This document shows, one piece after another, positions 34,301 to 49,300 of a stretch of DNA of 64,000 bases. Origin of the DNA: Mya arenaria (taxonomy: Eukaryota; Mollusca; Bivalvia; Myida; Myidae); the NCBI RefSeq assembly GCF_026914265.1, contig NC_069132.1, positions 68,462,993-68,526,992 of the forward strand, read 5' to 3'. The translations under genes were made by a program, and so were the position numbers. Positions within the stretch are counted from its first letter, which is position 1. Each line of letters begins with the position of its first letter. The notes below the pieces were generated by a model, which did no database searches, was not told the origin of the DNA, and saw nothing but the letters and a program-made list of their open reading frames with translations.

Positions 34301-37300
34301 TGGCTACATAATATGAAGGAACTGGAGATAAACTGGCATATACATATCATTGGCTACATAATATGAAGGAACTGGAGATAAACTGGCATACACATATCGT
34401 TGGCTACATAATATGAAGGAACTGGAGATAAACTGTCATACACATATCGTTGGCTACATGCTATGAGAAACATGACACCAACTGAAAATAGCAACTCTAA
34501 GTTAATACATTGTGGGAATTATGAGTCAAGTACTCCAGTCTATATGTATATTTCTCTGAATAATGTCTGACAATTATACTGATGAAGGACCGTACATAAT
34601 TATATAAACTAAGTCTTCTAACAGACTCAAACAGCTACAGCCTGATAGGTGTAAAGCCATACATATTGAGGTGCCAGGTTATATAGCAAAGCTGATAGAT
34701 CCGAATGACCTAAAGACTTTAGCCAGATTTACTTGTTGAAGTAGAAGATGTAATGTTGTGGACAATGGTCCTAATTGCTTCAGCCAAGTAAATACAAGGT
34801 TATACCTGTTGAGGTCCCAGATGATACAGGTCCCATCCTGGCTACAGCTGACCAGTACACTGTAAGGTCTACACACAACCAAACTGGTCACCCTGTCCGT
34901 GTGTCCATACAAGCATCGTGGGTGGCCAAACACCTGAAGTTCACTCTCCTAAAAATATAGAATACATAGAATATTCTTATATATATATATTGAGTTATTC
35001 CAATAAACTTAAAGACAAGCAAGAGTGGTGAAAAAAACCATGAAACACTGCAATGCGACAAAACAAGGTTTTTTTGATATGGGCAATTAGTAATTATAGC
35101 CAATTAATTTCTTGTTATGCACCAGTCAATTGTAACCACGGCCCCCCAGGTGCGGGGAATAGCGGGGACTTTGACTTTCGGTCCAGCCAACCCCGGGTAA
35201 AATCCCCCGTATCCGGTATCACTTTCTGATAGCAGATTTTGTTGATATCAGGGTTATTATCAGGTGATAAATCCAAGTATCCACGGTCCGTTATAAATTG
35301 CTTTTTGACAACCAATGCATACTTTAAATAACACGGTATCAACATAATCCGGTAACATTAACTGTGATAACGGCTTTTCTCGATATCGATACCTGGTACC
35401 GGGTTTTAGCTCACCCGGATAATCCTTTGCGGCAGGGTAACTTCCGGTTTATTTCCGGGTTATAATGAAGTATTATAACAGCAATAATATGGACTAATTA
35501 TCGTTCCAGGTTTGTTATTATTTATTTATTTTTTATTAGATTTGTCATTTTAATGAGTTAATATTACATTATTGTGGTATAATTTGAATGTCATGAGCTA
35601 TAAACATACATGCCATATTTCTGAGAGGCTTCCCAGGGGATTTTGGTCTGAATTCCAGGGGATTTTGATATTACACCAGGGGATTTTTACACGGCGAATA
35701 TTTGCGCAATATCTGCATTTATAATATAAGAATAAATACAAAAATACACTCAATTTACAATAATTTTTGGACTTAGTCATCATGGTCCTTCATGGAATTT
35801 CACACTCATAATACTATTGATGCTTTCCACTGTCAACCTTAAGCAATTTTTGAAAAAGAAAAGAAAAAGGTAGGTGGAGTAGATGGTTCAGAAAAGACTG
35901 CGGTTACTTTTCTTATTGGAGTATTATTAACAACAAATAATTCTCATCTATTCTAAAATATTTGTTTTGAAAATAAACACAAATAAATTAGGCTGTTTTA
36001 CTATCTGTCAGTAATACGGTAATCTATAATGAGGAATCTGTATGTACATTACCAGGTACAGTATAACTATGTAATAGTCTTATGAATGAACATATATAAA
36101 TCATCATAAATATGATTATTGGGATGAAACCATTTTTCTATTTTTAGAAACCTTGACTTTGACCCAACCATCAACAATTATCCCAAGCTATCTTTTGAAA
36201 TAGGCTACCAACACACTAAGTTTATTCGCTGTCCATCAACCCTAACTAACATTATTGGTCAGAAAGCATTTTTCTATTTTAAGTAACCTTGACCTTGACC
36301 CCTAATCCCTCAAAAGCAATCCCAAGTTAGCTCTTCACATAGGCTGCCTACATAACATTTTAACTTACTGTCCATCAATCCTTAAACTTAAGTTATTGGT
36401 CAGAAACCATTATTCTATTTTATGTAACCCTGACCCCACCCCCATCAAAAGCAATCCCAAGGTAGCTTCTCACAAAAGCTTCCTACACACCAAGTTTCAT
36501 CACTATCCATCACTGCTTACTTAAGTTATTAGGCGGAAAACAATGTTTGACAAAAACGACATCGTCATTCTTATAACCTGATTTTAGTTGAAAATCCTGG
36601 TCAATAATGTTTTAAACATTTTTTAAATATTTTGTCAAAAACAAATAGTTATATTAGTTCATCAGTTTAGTTTCTAAGAAGAAAACATTTGCTGTCTTTA
36701 CAAAGAGCACGACTACTTATCATCGTGTAAATGTGATATTTGCGATCATGAATAACAAACAGTTCAATGCTAAATTATGCTCCTTACCCTGGCCTTGTTA
36801 TGTCTGGTCCTGTATGCTGAGATTACACCAGACGACCCTCCGATAAACAAGTGCCGACAGTCAGCCACCGACACGCAGCAACTTATCTGAAAAAGATTAA
36901 TCAAATTTTGTGTTGTGTTTTAAACTACAAACCAAACTCACATGCCCCCAAACCTGGAATCGAACCTGGGTTGCCTAGGTAAAAAGCGAGTGCGCTAACC
37001 ACTGCACTAACCGGACAACCACTTAACATGTCATATAGATTATGATTAATTATCCTATCATATTTGTATCAACATAATGTTTGCATTCTTTTATGACCAT
37101 TACATTGAAACTTAATGTACTGGTCCCAATTTCTCAAAACTACTTAAGTCTCTTATAACAGGATTAAGCTAATCTCACTTTTTTTGTTTCCCTATATTCT
37201 GTGTAAAATTATCTTTTTTAAAGATTTTAGACTTTAAAAGGAATTATGTTATAGACAATTTTTCATTAACTGAAATCAAATTAAAGTATGTATTTTGGCT

Positions 37301-40300
37301 AAGTAAAACAAGCTACTTAAGCCTGTCAAGCTTAAATGTTTCGAGAAATTGGGGCCCCAGGGATGTGATTGACCAGGCAGCCGGAGGGCTGAAACATTTT
37401 CGGCCATGGGTTTATGGGGCGCTCTTTGGGTAAAAAGCGCACTGCTGTAGAAGAAAAAATGGCTTTTTAGAAGCTCTTTTGAGGGCTTACCTGACTTTAA
37501 ATTTGAAGCAAACTGGAATATTAACTTAAACAACTGAAAGCAATCAAATATTTTTTTTCAGGTAAAAAAAAAAATAATTTTTTTTTTTTTTTTTTTTGTT
37601 TTTTTGTTTTTGGGGGGGGGGGGGGGTCTCTGGGGCCATAAGATCCGCGGAATTCCGCGAATCCGCGGACAAATCACATCCCTGGGCCGCCTTTACCATT
37701 ACTGTTAATGAGTTTTCCTTACAATGAAGTTTAATATAAGAGTAGGGACTGACTCTAGCATCATACCGAGACTTGGTAAAAGCTCTACAATCAAACTTTT
37801 CATTGAAAACTCAAAATTTGTAAACAATCTTGCCATTCTCGTAAACATTTTATTTTAATGCTTTTTGCATTTTAAAGCAAAGAGAGCCACACATCACAAG
37901 TTTATCCAAGCAAGAAATAAGCTTTAAATCTGATCTAGACATTTAACTTGTGCTTTGAGGTTTCATATTTCAATATTATCTAATGGAATCAAATCCAAAT
38001 GTTTACAAATGTACATGCCAACAAATCAACAATGATGTTAACTAAATTACTAGAACTCCGCGAGTCGGATGTGTCGCCTGACGAATTATTTACTGTCGAC
38101 ATTATTTGGAGTGGTAGTTTCAGAGGAGATGTGTTTTTTTAAGCAAAACAGGAAGTCGGCCATTTTGTTGTTGTTGCTGTTGATCAATCGTAACCCCCTT
38201 GTTGTATTTTTGTAGAGGGACACCCAAGGAAGCTTCCTGTAAAGTTTCATTGAATTTGGACTGATAGTTTCAGAGAAGATGTTTTTTAAAGCAAAACAGG
38301 AAGTCGGCCATTTTGTTGTTGTTGTTGTTAATCAATCGTAACCCCCTTGTTGTATTTTTGTAGAGGGACACCCAAGGAAGCTTCCTGTCAAGTTTCATTG
38401 AATTTGGCCAGGTAGTTTCAGAGGAGATGTTCTTTAAGCAATTGTTGACGGACGGACGACGGACAAAGACCGATCACAATAGCTCACCTTGAGCACGAAC
38501 CGTGAGCACTTCGTGCTCTGGTGAGCTAAAAAAGTGTGCAAGGTAAAGTTAAACATGAAAATTAACAAAGGGCAATAACTCTAATATGGAAGCAAGAGAT
38601 ACAGTTTTTGTGAACTGCGATCCCCTTCAATAAGATATATCTATCTATAAAGTTTCAAGTTGATAACTCTTATAGTTTTCAAGAAATGCCCCGGACAAAA
38701 TTTAAGCTTGAAAATTAACAAAGGGCAATAACTCTAAACATATAGATGCAAGAGTTACGGTTTTTGTGAACGCACTTTCCCTCAATCAGATATACCTACA
38801 GAATAAGTTTCAGGTTGATACCTCCTATAGTTTACGAGATATGCCAGGGACAAAACCTAAGCATGAAAATTAACAAAGGGCAATAACTCTAAAAATATGG
38901 CAGCAAGAGTTACGGTTCTTGTGCACTGCACTTGCCCTCAATGAGATCTATCTAGCTATGAAGTTTCAAGTTGATACCTCTTATATTCTTCAAGATATGC
39001 CCCGGACAAAACTTTAAGCATGAAAATTAACAAAGGGCAATAACTTTAAAACTAAGAAAGCAAGAGTTACTGTTATTGTGCATTGCACTTGCCCTCCATG
39101 AGATCTATCTACATATGAAGTTTCAAGTTGATAACTCTTATATTCTACAAGATATGCCCCGGACAAAACTTTAAGCATGAAAAATAACAAAGGGCAATAA
39201 CTCTAAAAATATGGAAGCAAGAGTAACAGTTCTTGTGCACTGCACTTGCCCTCAATTAGATCTATCTACATATGAAATTTCAAGTTGATACCACTAATAG
39301 TTTAGGAGATATACTGGGGACAAGCGAAAATGGGACGCGGATGCCGCCGCCGACAAAAGTAACCCCTATATGTCGTCTTTTCAGGCGACACAAAAACTGT
39401 CAATAAACCTGGGTTCGTGCCAGCTCATAACCAAGATGCAAAAATCGATTTCAATATTGATATTTTTTTTTTTTTTATCTGATTTGAATAAGTAGTTTAT
39501 CATTTCAAAATCTGATATCCAATCCATTTGAATAAGTGAGTATTTATATCTGTATTGACTTTCCCAGGTGGTATTATAATTCTGGATCTTAAAGCTTACT
39601 AAAATTTAATTGAAAATGATGGCAGTCAAATGTGGGGATGAAACGAGGTGCACAATTTAGACAAAGATGAAATTGATAATTTTACATTTACATCATAGCA
39701 TATAAAGTATCAACCTGATTGTAAAGCTATAAATTACCAAACTTTAAACCTTTACACAAATTTGAATCCATGAACATTTAGTTAAAGATATACGGATTGA
39801 GTGTTAGGTATTCACACATACCTGAAGATTATCTAAAACCTCAATTAAGCTATTGTTATCTGATTTCGAAAGTAGAATTAAGTAGGAAACCCCCTACACC
39901 ATTGAGATTATCTGTTACATGTTCTTATTGACAGACTGTTATTTACGAAAAAGCAAGCCATGGATAGTGATAGGGAGAGTGAGAGCCTGTTTTCCCTGCG
40001 ACTGTCCCGGGTGATGGAGGATATCGGGGTCAACAGCTGGATGATTGCCAGGAGGAGGAGAACATACCTGAGGATAGAAACTATTGGCAATATCAATAGT
40101 TTGTTGAGAGATGGGAATTTTCCTTCTTACATAGTTGGCAGTCAGAGTGAGGCCACAACAACACCAGGGATGGATTCTGATACGGACTTCTTGTGTTGTG
40201 ATGAAAAAGTTCATGTGGCTCTTAATTGGGGAAACTGGCAATATGGAAAGCCAAATCTTCTGGTGTTGAAGAATGATCTCACTCCTCCTCAGCATTGCTA

Positions 40301-43300
40301 CTTGCAGAGACTGAGAGGTGACTGCCCACTACCAGCAGCAGAAACAAAAGGTCCTGATGATGTGCTGTGTGTGAATGGGAGAGTTTTATTGGCTAATACA
40401 AGAATTAAATTTCAAGATATTGTACAAACATACAATGAATATGGGGAAATAATTCGACATGGGCCATCTATGACTCATGATAAATGGTTGGACAATGTCC
40501 GGGGATACCATTGCGACCAGCTGCCAGAGGAATGCAAGTTCATGTTTAATAGACCACGCCCTGAACATTGGCCTAGACCTGACACAAAGGCCAGGGCCAG
40601 GGAGTCTGGAGTCTTTCTAGTACCACAGGGCTACGCTGAGAGCCCAGCTAGACAAACAGGATGCAGATCAACAGCATTTATGGTTTCTTCAATGTTACCT
40701 AGTTACCCTTATTCAAAATTGCAGTGGAGGTTTTCAACTTCGTTAATGGAGCGATTTTTAATGTTTAATTTTAACACTGTTCAAGTGAAAGTATATACCC
40801 TTGCCAAAATAATGAGAAAAACATTTCTTAAAACTTTGTTTGGAGACAGATTTTGCACATTTCACATCAAAACTGCAATGATGTTTACAATAGAAAATTA
40901 TCCTCTTGACATATGGAGGGAAGACAACATTGTGCAATGTGTGAGTCTACTTCTGACAACACTAAAGAGATGGTTAATACAAAGGTACTGTCCCCATTTT
41001 ACAATATCTGGCGTTAATCTTTTTGTGGGAAAGTTGCACAATTGGGAACTTCCAAAACTGTGTAGCATCATTTCCTATCTCATCAACACAAAACTGCAGT
41101 GTTTGTTTTACATTCACATGGACAATTTTGACTTGAGACTGCTACAATGCAGTGGACACAACCTTACACCACGTCAAAATATATGTGCACTAGCCCAAAC
41201 ATCCGGAAATATTCTCCAGAACTTAATACATGAAGAATCTCAATCTCTGATGTTTCGTTTGGATCATTTGACTTCAGATAATGACATTGAACGCCACTTA
41301 CTTTTTTCACACATTATTTCTGATTCCCAAAGTGACCTAGAACAGGAAATAGTTTCTCGGCTGACCCCATTCCTGTGCAGCACCCTTGCCTCAATCCTGG
41401 CTTCAAGATGCATCTACATGGGACAACCAATCACATGGGGTATCTTAAACTGGTACCAGCTGTCACTTGACTCTGACTGTATGTCAAGTAGGTTGAAGTT
41501 TGCCTCTATGTTGTACTGCAGAGGGCAGTATGAAGAAGCTGCAGAAGTACTGACTTACTGTGAAGGACTGCTGGGACCAGAAGTGTGGCAGTGTTGTACA
41601 CATTATGGAAGGAAATGTCTGATATCAAGTTCTGAGTTTAGAAAGAAGTTGATAATCTGCCCAATCACAGAGGTCCTAAAAAAATACACCATGTTTTGTA
41701 TTACATTTACAAAAGATGAAATAAACTGCATCCCACGACATCTTATACATGAAATGCTCAGGGGAATAAATGATGAAAACAGACGACTTGATCTGAAGTG
41801 GAAGAACAATGTTGTCACTGACTGTATCCCATTCCTGTACTATCTACAACACCTTACCTACAGGGAACTAAACCAGCCAAGAAGAGCACAAACAGCACTA
41901 GATAGCCTATTTGAGTACACAGCGGGACCACCACATGGCCACATTGACACAGCCTTCAACATGCTGGGACACTGCTTTGAACTACAGAACAGGCTTGACT
42001 TGGCTTGGATGTGCTACAAAAGATCAATTGGAATCTATAAAGGAGACAATGTTTCTATCTGGCATGCAGCCAGGATGCTACATCAGTCACTACGTAGCTG
42101 ATATCCACATTGACACAGTCTTCAACATGCTGGACCACTGCTACACATCAGAACTGGCTGGACCTCAGGCCTATATGAGCTACAGCAAATCGTTCTAAAT
42201 CTTTGACAGACAATATTTACATCTGGCATGCAGCAAGGGTATTCCTTCAGATTTTACATCACACATTATCTCATCAGTTGTCATAAAAAAGACATCTTGA
42301 ATAGTATGAAGTTGCTTCATATATATTGCTGTCAAAAATGGAATGCACTGTCCCTTGATGCATATTTTGAATAATTTGATATGTCAAACGGTTAGAAAAT
42401 TACTGACTTTTAAGTGTTTTGTAAAAACCAATACCAAGAGTGTACCGGTATATGAGTATGTACTAATGAGGGACCTAATAAGAAATATCCACATTGAGCA
42501 ATTAAATAACTTTGGATTATAATCACATTTTAATTTTAATGCAGTATCAGTCCTTGCAACATAATGGATTTCAACTAATTTATCCCTGTTAATACTGACA
42601 TACATTTAAAAAAAAAAACATTTTGGATTTATTTGATGACTTAAAAACCCTAAACTAAAATTATTGTTTCATGACCATGTTTAATGGCCATTCAACACAA
42701 GTGTCCTCCTTGTTCTTTTTAATTACTATCAAAAAAGTTCATTTAATTAATTTTATGTTTTTCTTTTCCTCATTTATTAAAATAAAACATAAAACATTTT
42801 GAATTTATTTGATGCCTTGATTAGCAAAACTAAACTCAAGTGCCATTTTATGACCATTTGTACAGATCATCTTAGGCTTTTCTTGTGGGCAAAATTTAAA
42901 CATGCTATGGAATATGAAGTGATTGAAATTCATTCAAAACCTTGCAGAAATACAAGAGTTGACAGCATGACCTGATTTGTCAGTCTACATGACCCACAAC
43001 TGTACTTGATACAAGGCTTCATTCAATACAGCAACCTGGTTCAGACTAAGTTTGAAAAAGATTGGGCAGCAAAAGTACTCTTTAGAAAATGTTTTCTTAA
43101 ATAAAACATTGGCCTGATTGTTCAGAACTTTGTTAATGTTACAAATGTTGTTAATGTCAGCATTGTGAACATTTAAAGGTGAAATATATTCTCTTATGTG
43201 CTGTTATACTTAATTAAAATATGAAAAGCTGAATTAGTTTGCTCATTATTTGTGACAAGTACTGCAGATCACATGTGTGTCCATGATTTTTTGTAGGTTA

Positions 43301-46300
43301 AAAATTTGAAGATTAACATTCCATTTAACAACGTTGTTAACTTTAATTATGTTCCAAATAACCGGCCCATTGTGACCTTTATTAACTAAAGATGACCTAA
43401 AACTGAACTTGACCTAAATTCCAGAAACACATTCTGTCTTTATGTCATGAATATTGGGTTGAAATTGTGGCTACTAGAGTGTTAACAAGAATATTTTGAT
43501 GACAACCAATGAAGCAGTGGGTGACAATGACCTATGAACAACTTTTGCTCATATGAGCTTTAAATTGAATTATATTTAAGGGCACATAACTCAAAAATAA
43601 GAGCTGTGATGAATTCCCCATGACAAAGTTTAGGCTGAAAAGAACCAACTGTACTGTATATAAGCGCTAGCCACATTCCATAATGATAAACCTGTAAGTG
43701 TGACCTTGACCGTTGAAGTAAGGACATGGGTCTCGCACTGAACATGTTGCTGTCATGTACTGAATATATGTGCCAAGTAATTTTAAAATCACCATCATGA
43801 CAAAGTTACAGCCTGGACACAACCAACTTATATTCTATGTGCATATATATGAAGCATTCTATAATGATTAAACATCATGTGTGACCTTTATCTTTGAGGT
43901 AGGATCGTGGGTCTTGCACGTAACACATCCTCTTTGTATACCAAACACATGTTGTTGTTTTTTTAAACACTTCTGAGCATGACAAAGTAACAGACGGTAA
44001 ACTATACTGGATGTTTTATAAGCAGCATTTCATAATGATAAACCTGCTAGTGCAACTTTGACCATTTAGGTAGGGATGTGGGTCATTCACTCGACAAATC
44101 ACCTCCTTTGGAGGCATAAAAAGCTAGGAAGAATATCTAATATTGATCACCTGTAAATCGCTCTTTTGAAGGCCCATGTCTTCTAGTAAGTTTTAGTCAA
44201 GCGTTCATTTGTATTTAAATCAACATTTTCTTACCTCATCAGACTGGTTGTACATAATACAGTTGATGGCTGCCCTGCTGGAGTCTTTGATGATTCGAAC
44301 CAGTCCATCTTGCCGACTCCAAGTCAATATGGCTGCCCAAGTCACATCAGTTTTGGTTTCTGATACCACTACTGTCAATATACATGTAAACTATGTAAAC
44401 TGTATACTGGTGCTGACCAAGTGATCTTTAAAAATAATTACTGGAAGGAAATAATGTGTTTGTATCACAAGTGGAGTGATATATTCTTATGGAACTGTAC
44501 AATGACAAAAGAGCCAGGCCAATACTGAAGATACCTTTGTTAATAGCCAACTTAACAATGCTCAAGTCAAACAATAATGCATTAACAGTTTCCAATCTTA
44601 TTTAAATCAAATTGTGACATACGCTTCATTTCACAACGCTGTGCACCTCGCTTAACATTGTGAAAAAATTTGAGAGATTTTTTAATGAGATTGAACAGTT
44701 TCTAATTCATGGTAATTATAACGTTAAACTAAGATAACCATTTCATATTTACAATTACCTCCATTCTTATCCTGGCTCTGCTGAACGAGGAGACAACTCT
44801 GAGGGCTGATCCCAAACACAACATCCCCGGGAGTTCCGGGCAGGGCAATTAGGCTCCCAACTGGGGAATCATATATTTGATCCCAGGTCGATACAGGTTC
44901 AGGACAGTCCGGAGAGCCCAGGTAGGTGCCCCACTTTAGCCCTGCCACCTGGAATGAGCCACACAATGTCTCAGGGGGTCAAAGGTATTGGTATTGACAG
45001 AGGACTTACTTCCGTTTGTTTTTCAGATATTGACCAGAAACTATGGGAATGATTGGATGGACAGAGTATTGGATATAACTAAATGCCACCCTTTTGGGCA
45101 TAAAACTCACAGGTGCTGTAATACTAATGGTTTAATGAGTTTAGTTATGAGTAAAGTGTGACACAAGCGTTGGATGAATAAAGGAAATTCTATATTCTTC
45201 TAGCTTATAAGTGGTTTGAGGGAGGTTTATGAGTCCATTGGATAATGCAACCATGTGCTTATATTTATTTTCAAAATACAATCCTATTATTGGTCAACTG
45301 AATGTTTGATTGACAACTGGCGACTGGTAAGTAATCTGCTAGAATAATATTAAGTCTACAAAACTAATTCATTAACAAGCCCAATTAAAACAGTACATTA
45401 CCACATACCTGGACAGTTTTCATCTTGAAGCCCTCCTTTTGCCTCTGAAGTCTGTTCAAGTCGACCTTTGGTCTGGGGTGTGGCAGTTTAAACAGCTGTT
45501 TGGGCGTCTGTCCGTATGTTCGAACCATAGTCTGTATGGCCTTACGGTCCAGTGTGTTTTTAACACTGCTCACGTCCAGGCCAAAGTAGGTCTAAAATAT
45601 CGACAAGTAACGATCTGACATTTACCTGCTCAAAATTTGTAGGCCAAATAATCATAATTTTTTTAAGTTGAATTTCTAAAATATCATATTACATCAAGCT
45701 AAAGTGAGTGTTCTATAAGGGTGTCAACCTTTCAGCTGTGAGTTCGATAGCCAGTAGGGGTACTTGCTCCTGGCCTCTCAGAAAGAAAACAAATACTCGT
45801 TTCCGCCCAGTTAATTGACTCCCAGAGTGGTTAATATCAGCCTATATGTAGTTTTAATCACATTTGAGCAAAATATTAAAAAGTAAACACTATGCTCAAC
45901 CAATTATCGATCATAACATAGTATTCATTACACATCATCCGACCAAATTTCGTAACTCCAACTTACTGCCGGATGGAAGACGTTCACAGCCCTGACAGCT
46001 GCATCTCCAGTCTGCTTGTACCCAAGCACAAGGTCGATCCAGCCACAGATGTGCTCCATGACATGCTCCGACTCCAGGGCTTGTCGGTGTATAAGGGTGA
46101 ATAGTCGGGCGTTGTTTCCGCACCACGGGGGCAGTACCACATTGTTCACTGCTTCCCCATTCTGACGACTCCCAAAGTCAAACTCTGTATTGAAAACCAA
46201 ACACTTTAGTGTTTCAGTATTATGTAAACCACAACATTCAGAAACCTGTCTGAATATGGAACTATGGCGATAACTATCTTCACATTAAGGCTAACACATT

Positions 46301-49300
46301 ATTACAATACCTCAACTTTCCTTTCTTCAGTTAAAAAACAACAAATTAATAATTATTTAAGCATGATTACCTTCAGAGTTTATAAGGAATTCATGAAAGA
46401 AGAAGAATTCAGGTATCAACTCCTTGACGTCGGTGTTGGATTCCGCGCTGGATAGACGCCATGATGTGTGCATGTTATGAAATGTGCGATCCGGAATGTC
46501 AAAACTCTGGTCTGAAAGGGCAGGAGCAAAATTTACACATAGATCAAGTATTGCAGCAAGAAAAATCTCTGTCAGGGAAGTTTGTCTTCTCACTGTTTTA
46601 GCAGACATGAACATCTCTGTCAGGGAAGTTTGTCTTCTAACTGTTTTAGCAGACATGAACATCTCTGTCAGGGAAGTTTGTCTTCTCACTGTTTTAGCAG
46701 ACATGAACATCTCTGTCAGGGGAAGTTTGTCTTCTAACTGTTTTAGCAGACATGAACATCTCTGTCAGGGAAGTTTGTCTTCTCACTGTTTTAGCAGACA
46801 TGAACATCTCTGTCAGGGAAGTTTGTCTTCTAACTGTTTTAGCAGACATGAACATCTCTGTCAGGGAAGTTTGTCTTCTAACTGTTTTAGCAGACATGAA
46901 CATCTCTGTCAGGGAAGTTTGTCTTCTCACTGTTTTAGCAGACATGAACATCTCTGTCAGGGAAGTTTGTCTTCTAACTGTTTTAGCAGACATGAACATC
47001 TCTGTCAGGGAAGTTTGTCTTCTCACTGTTTTAGCAGACATGAACATCTCTGTCAGGGAAGTTTGTCTTCTAACTGTTTTAGCAGACATGAACATCTCTG
47101 TCAGGGAAGTTTGTCTTCTCACTGTTTTAGCAGACATGAACATCTCTGTCAGGGGAAGTTTGTCTTCTCACTGTTTTAGCAGCAAGAAAAATCTCTGTCA
47201 GGAAAGTTTGTCTTCTCACTGTTTTAGCAGACATGAACATCTCTTGTCAGGGGAAGTTTGTCTTCTCACTGTTTTAGCAGCAAGAAAAATCTCTGTCAGG
47301 GAAGTTTGTCTTCTCACTGTTTTAGCAGACATGAACATCTCTGTCAGGGGAAGTTTGTCTTCTCACTGTTTTAGCAGACATGAACATCTCTGTCAGGGAA
47401 GTTTGTCTTCTCACTGTTTTAGCAGACATGAACATCTCTGTCAGGGGAAGTTTGTCTTCTCACTGTTTTAGCAGACATGAACATCTCTGTCAGGGGAAGT
47501 TTGTCTTCTCACTGTTTTAGCAGACATGAACATCTCTGTTTGTTTTAATTATGCAGACAAAAAGGAGGACAAGATTTATTTAGTGAAAGAAGCACAGCTG
47601 AAACAAATTAATTTTAAGTTAAGAGAAGAACATTGATTATTTGAAAAGTAATAAGTAGAACTGTCAAGAATTCATATATAATGATCCTCAGAATTATAAG
47701 GTTAAGCACATTAATAAACCTACTATTGGCACCTTAGAATTATTAGTTAAATCATGTTTATAAATACCCTGGAATCCGAGAAACATTTTGGTGAATGGTG
47801 GCAGCCTGACAAGGAAATGAAGCACGCTGCCGCTGTTGGAGTAATGGCTGCCGTAGTGGTATGGGGCCACACGCAGACCTGTCATTCCCTCCTGACCAAA
47901 ACGATCAAACTCTCCTTTCAAGATCTGGAAAAATAGGTTTATGATTAATATTTAAAACCATCTTAAACACATTATTTTCTATGACTGAATATTAGTTGTG
48001 GTATCATTTTCCAATGATTTGTTTTTCAGTAAATTTCCATTTGGGATTTAAAGTGTTTTTTCAGTGTAAGGAATAATGTAAGATTATTTATATCATACTT
48101 ACGCTGGATTACTTAATTCCATTAGTTTTGATACATAGTCTTTGAGTTTTTAGCTTAGCTTTGTTATATTAATTTCTAAGAGCTCCACTTTAAAGAAAGT
48201 TGATAACTAATATAACCACTCTCTAGTCAGCTTCCTGGGCCAAATCCAGGACTGGTGTACATTTTAAGAGGCCATAAGAATATAAGGAGGGCTCAAACCC
48301 ACTATATCATTGGTGAGAGGCATACACCTACACCACTAGACCACTGTCACCACTTTGTGAGTTTCGACCACATTTCATACTACATTTGAATAAACACTTT
48401 GCAATAAACATGTTTTTATTTTACCCTACCTCATAATTCATCTTGAACTTCTGTTCGTTCTTGGGATCTTGTACAGAGACAGGCTTGGAAAGGTCCCTGT
48501 ACACGGAAATGTCCCTCAGATCTATACTTGGACTCGTGTAATCCTTCAAAATAAATGGCATTATGGGATACTGCATGAGATCATTGAAGGATCGTCCAGC
48601 AAGCTTGTTCAACTCGGTGAGATACTCAAAGTTTGTGCTGGATCGATTTTCCCAGCTGTCCAAGGCATCCATAATGTTCATGGGGCTGCGTCTGTTTGGT
48701 AGCTCCAGCATAAGAAGACGCTGGAACAATTCATCCCTCTCCTGAAAAATATTAACATAGAATTGTTACATAGGTCAAACTTCTCCAATGCATTTTAAAG
48801 TCTGTATTTGTAAGCACAAATTGATGCCTTTATTTAAGAGCACAATTCAAAGCCAGTTTCTGTAAGAATACTTAATTTTATGCTTATGTAAGAACATTTT
48901 AATACCTGTATCTATTTGCTTAAATAATAAGAAATAATGCTTGAATTTGTAAGCAAACTTTATGGTATGTATCTGTATGCTTTTAAGTTCACTTTGTAGA
49001 ACATTAACTGTGCTAGAGATATAACAACCGTAACCTACTTGACTGATAAGTCAGAAGGTAGGGTTTCCCATTGTGAAGATGGTTTCAATGCCAATAAGGC
49101 AATCTCTTGTACCATTACTTTTATTACTGAGTCTGACAGAATATTGCATTATACATACTCTGCTTGACCGAAGAGCGAGCAGGCATGTCTTCCCATTGGT
49201 GAGGAAAATCTCAATGCCAGTGTCTGTGAGCTCGTACCAGCGCTTCTGGACTTCCAGGATGTCCTCGAATGGCCAAGTCATGGACAACTGGTCCTTGTTA

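Noticed and set aside
33196..34465. CRISPR-like regular array
   Set aside because: The repeats are head-to-tail with no unique spacers, and the host is a eukaryote. The same applies to the arrays at 13,484, 14,890, 16,756, 46,551 and 55,616.
36950..37016. Functional tRNA gene
   Set aside because: A and B boxes are good, but the molecule does not close into an acceptor stem and continues into a SINE body.
46484..47471. Frames of 117-239 residues on both strands
   Set aside because: They are produced by the 48-bp minisatellite in a LYST intron; only the 46371-46511 part is a real exon.
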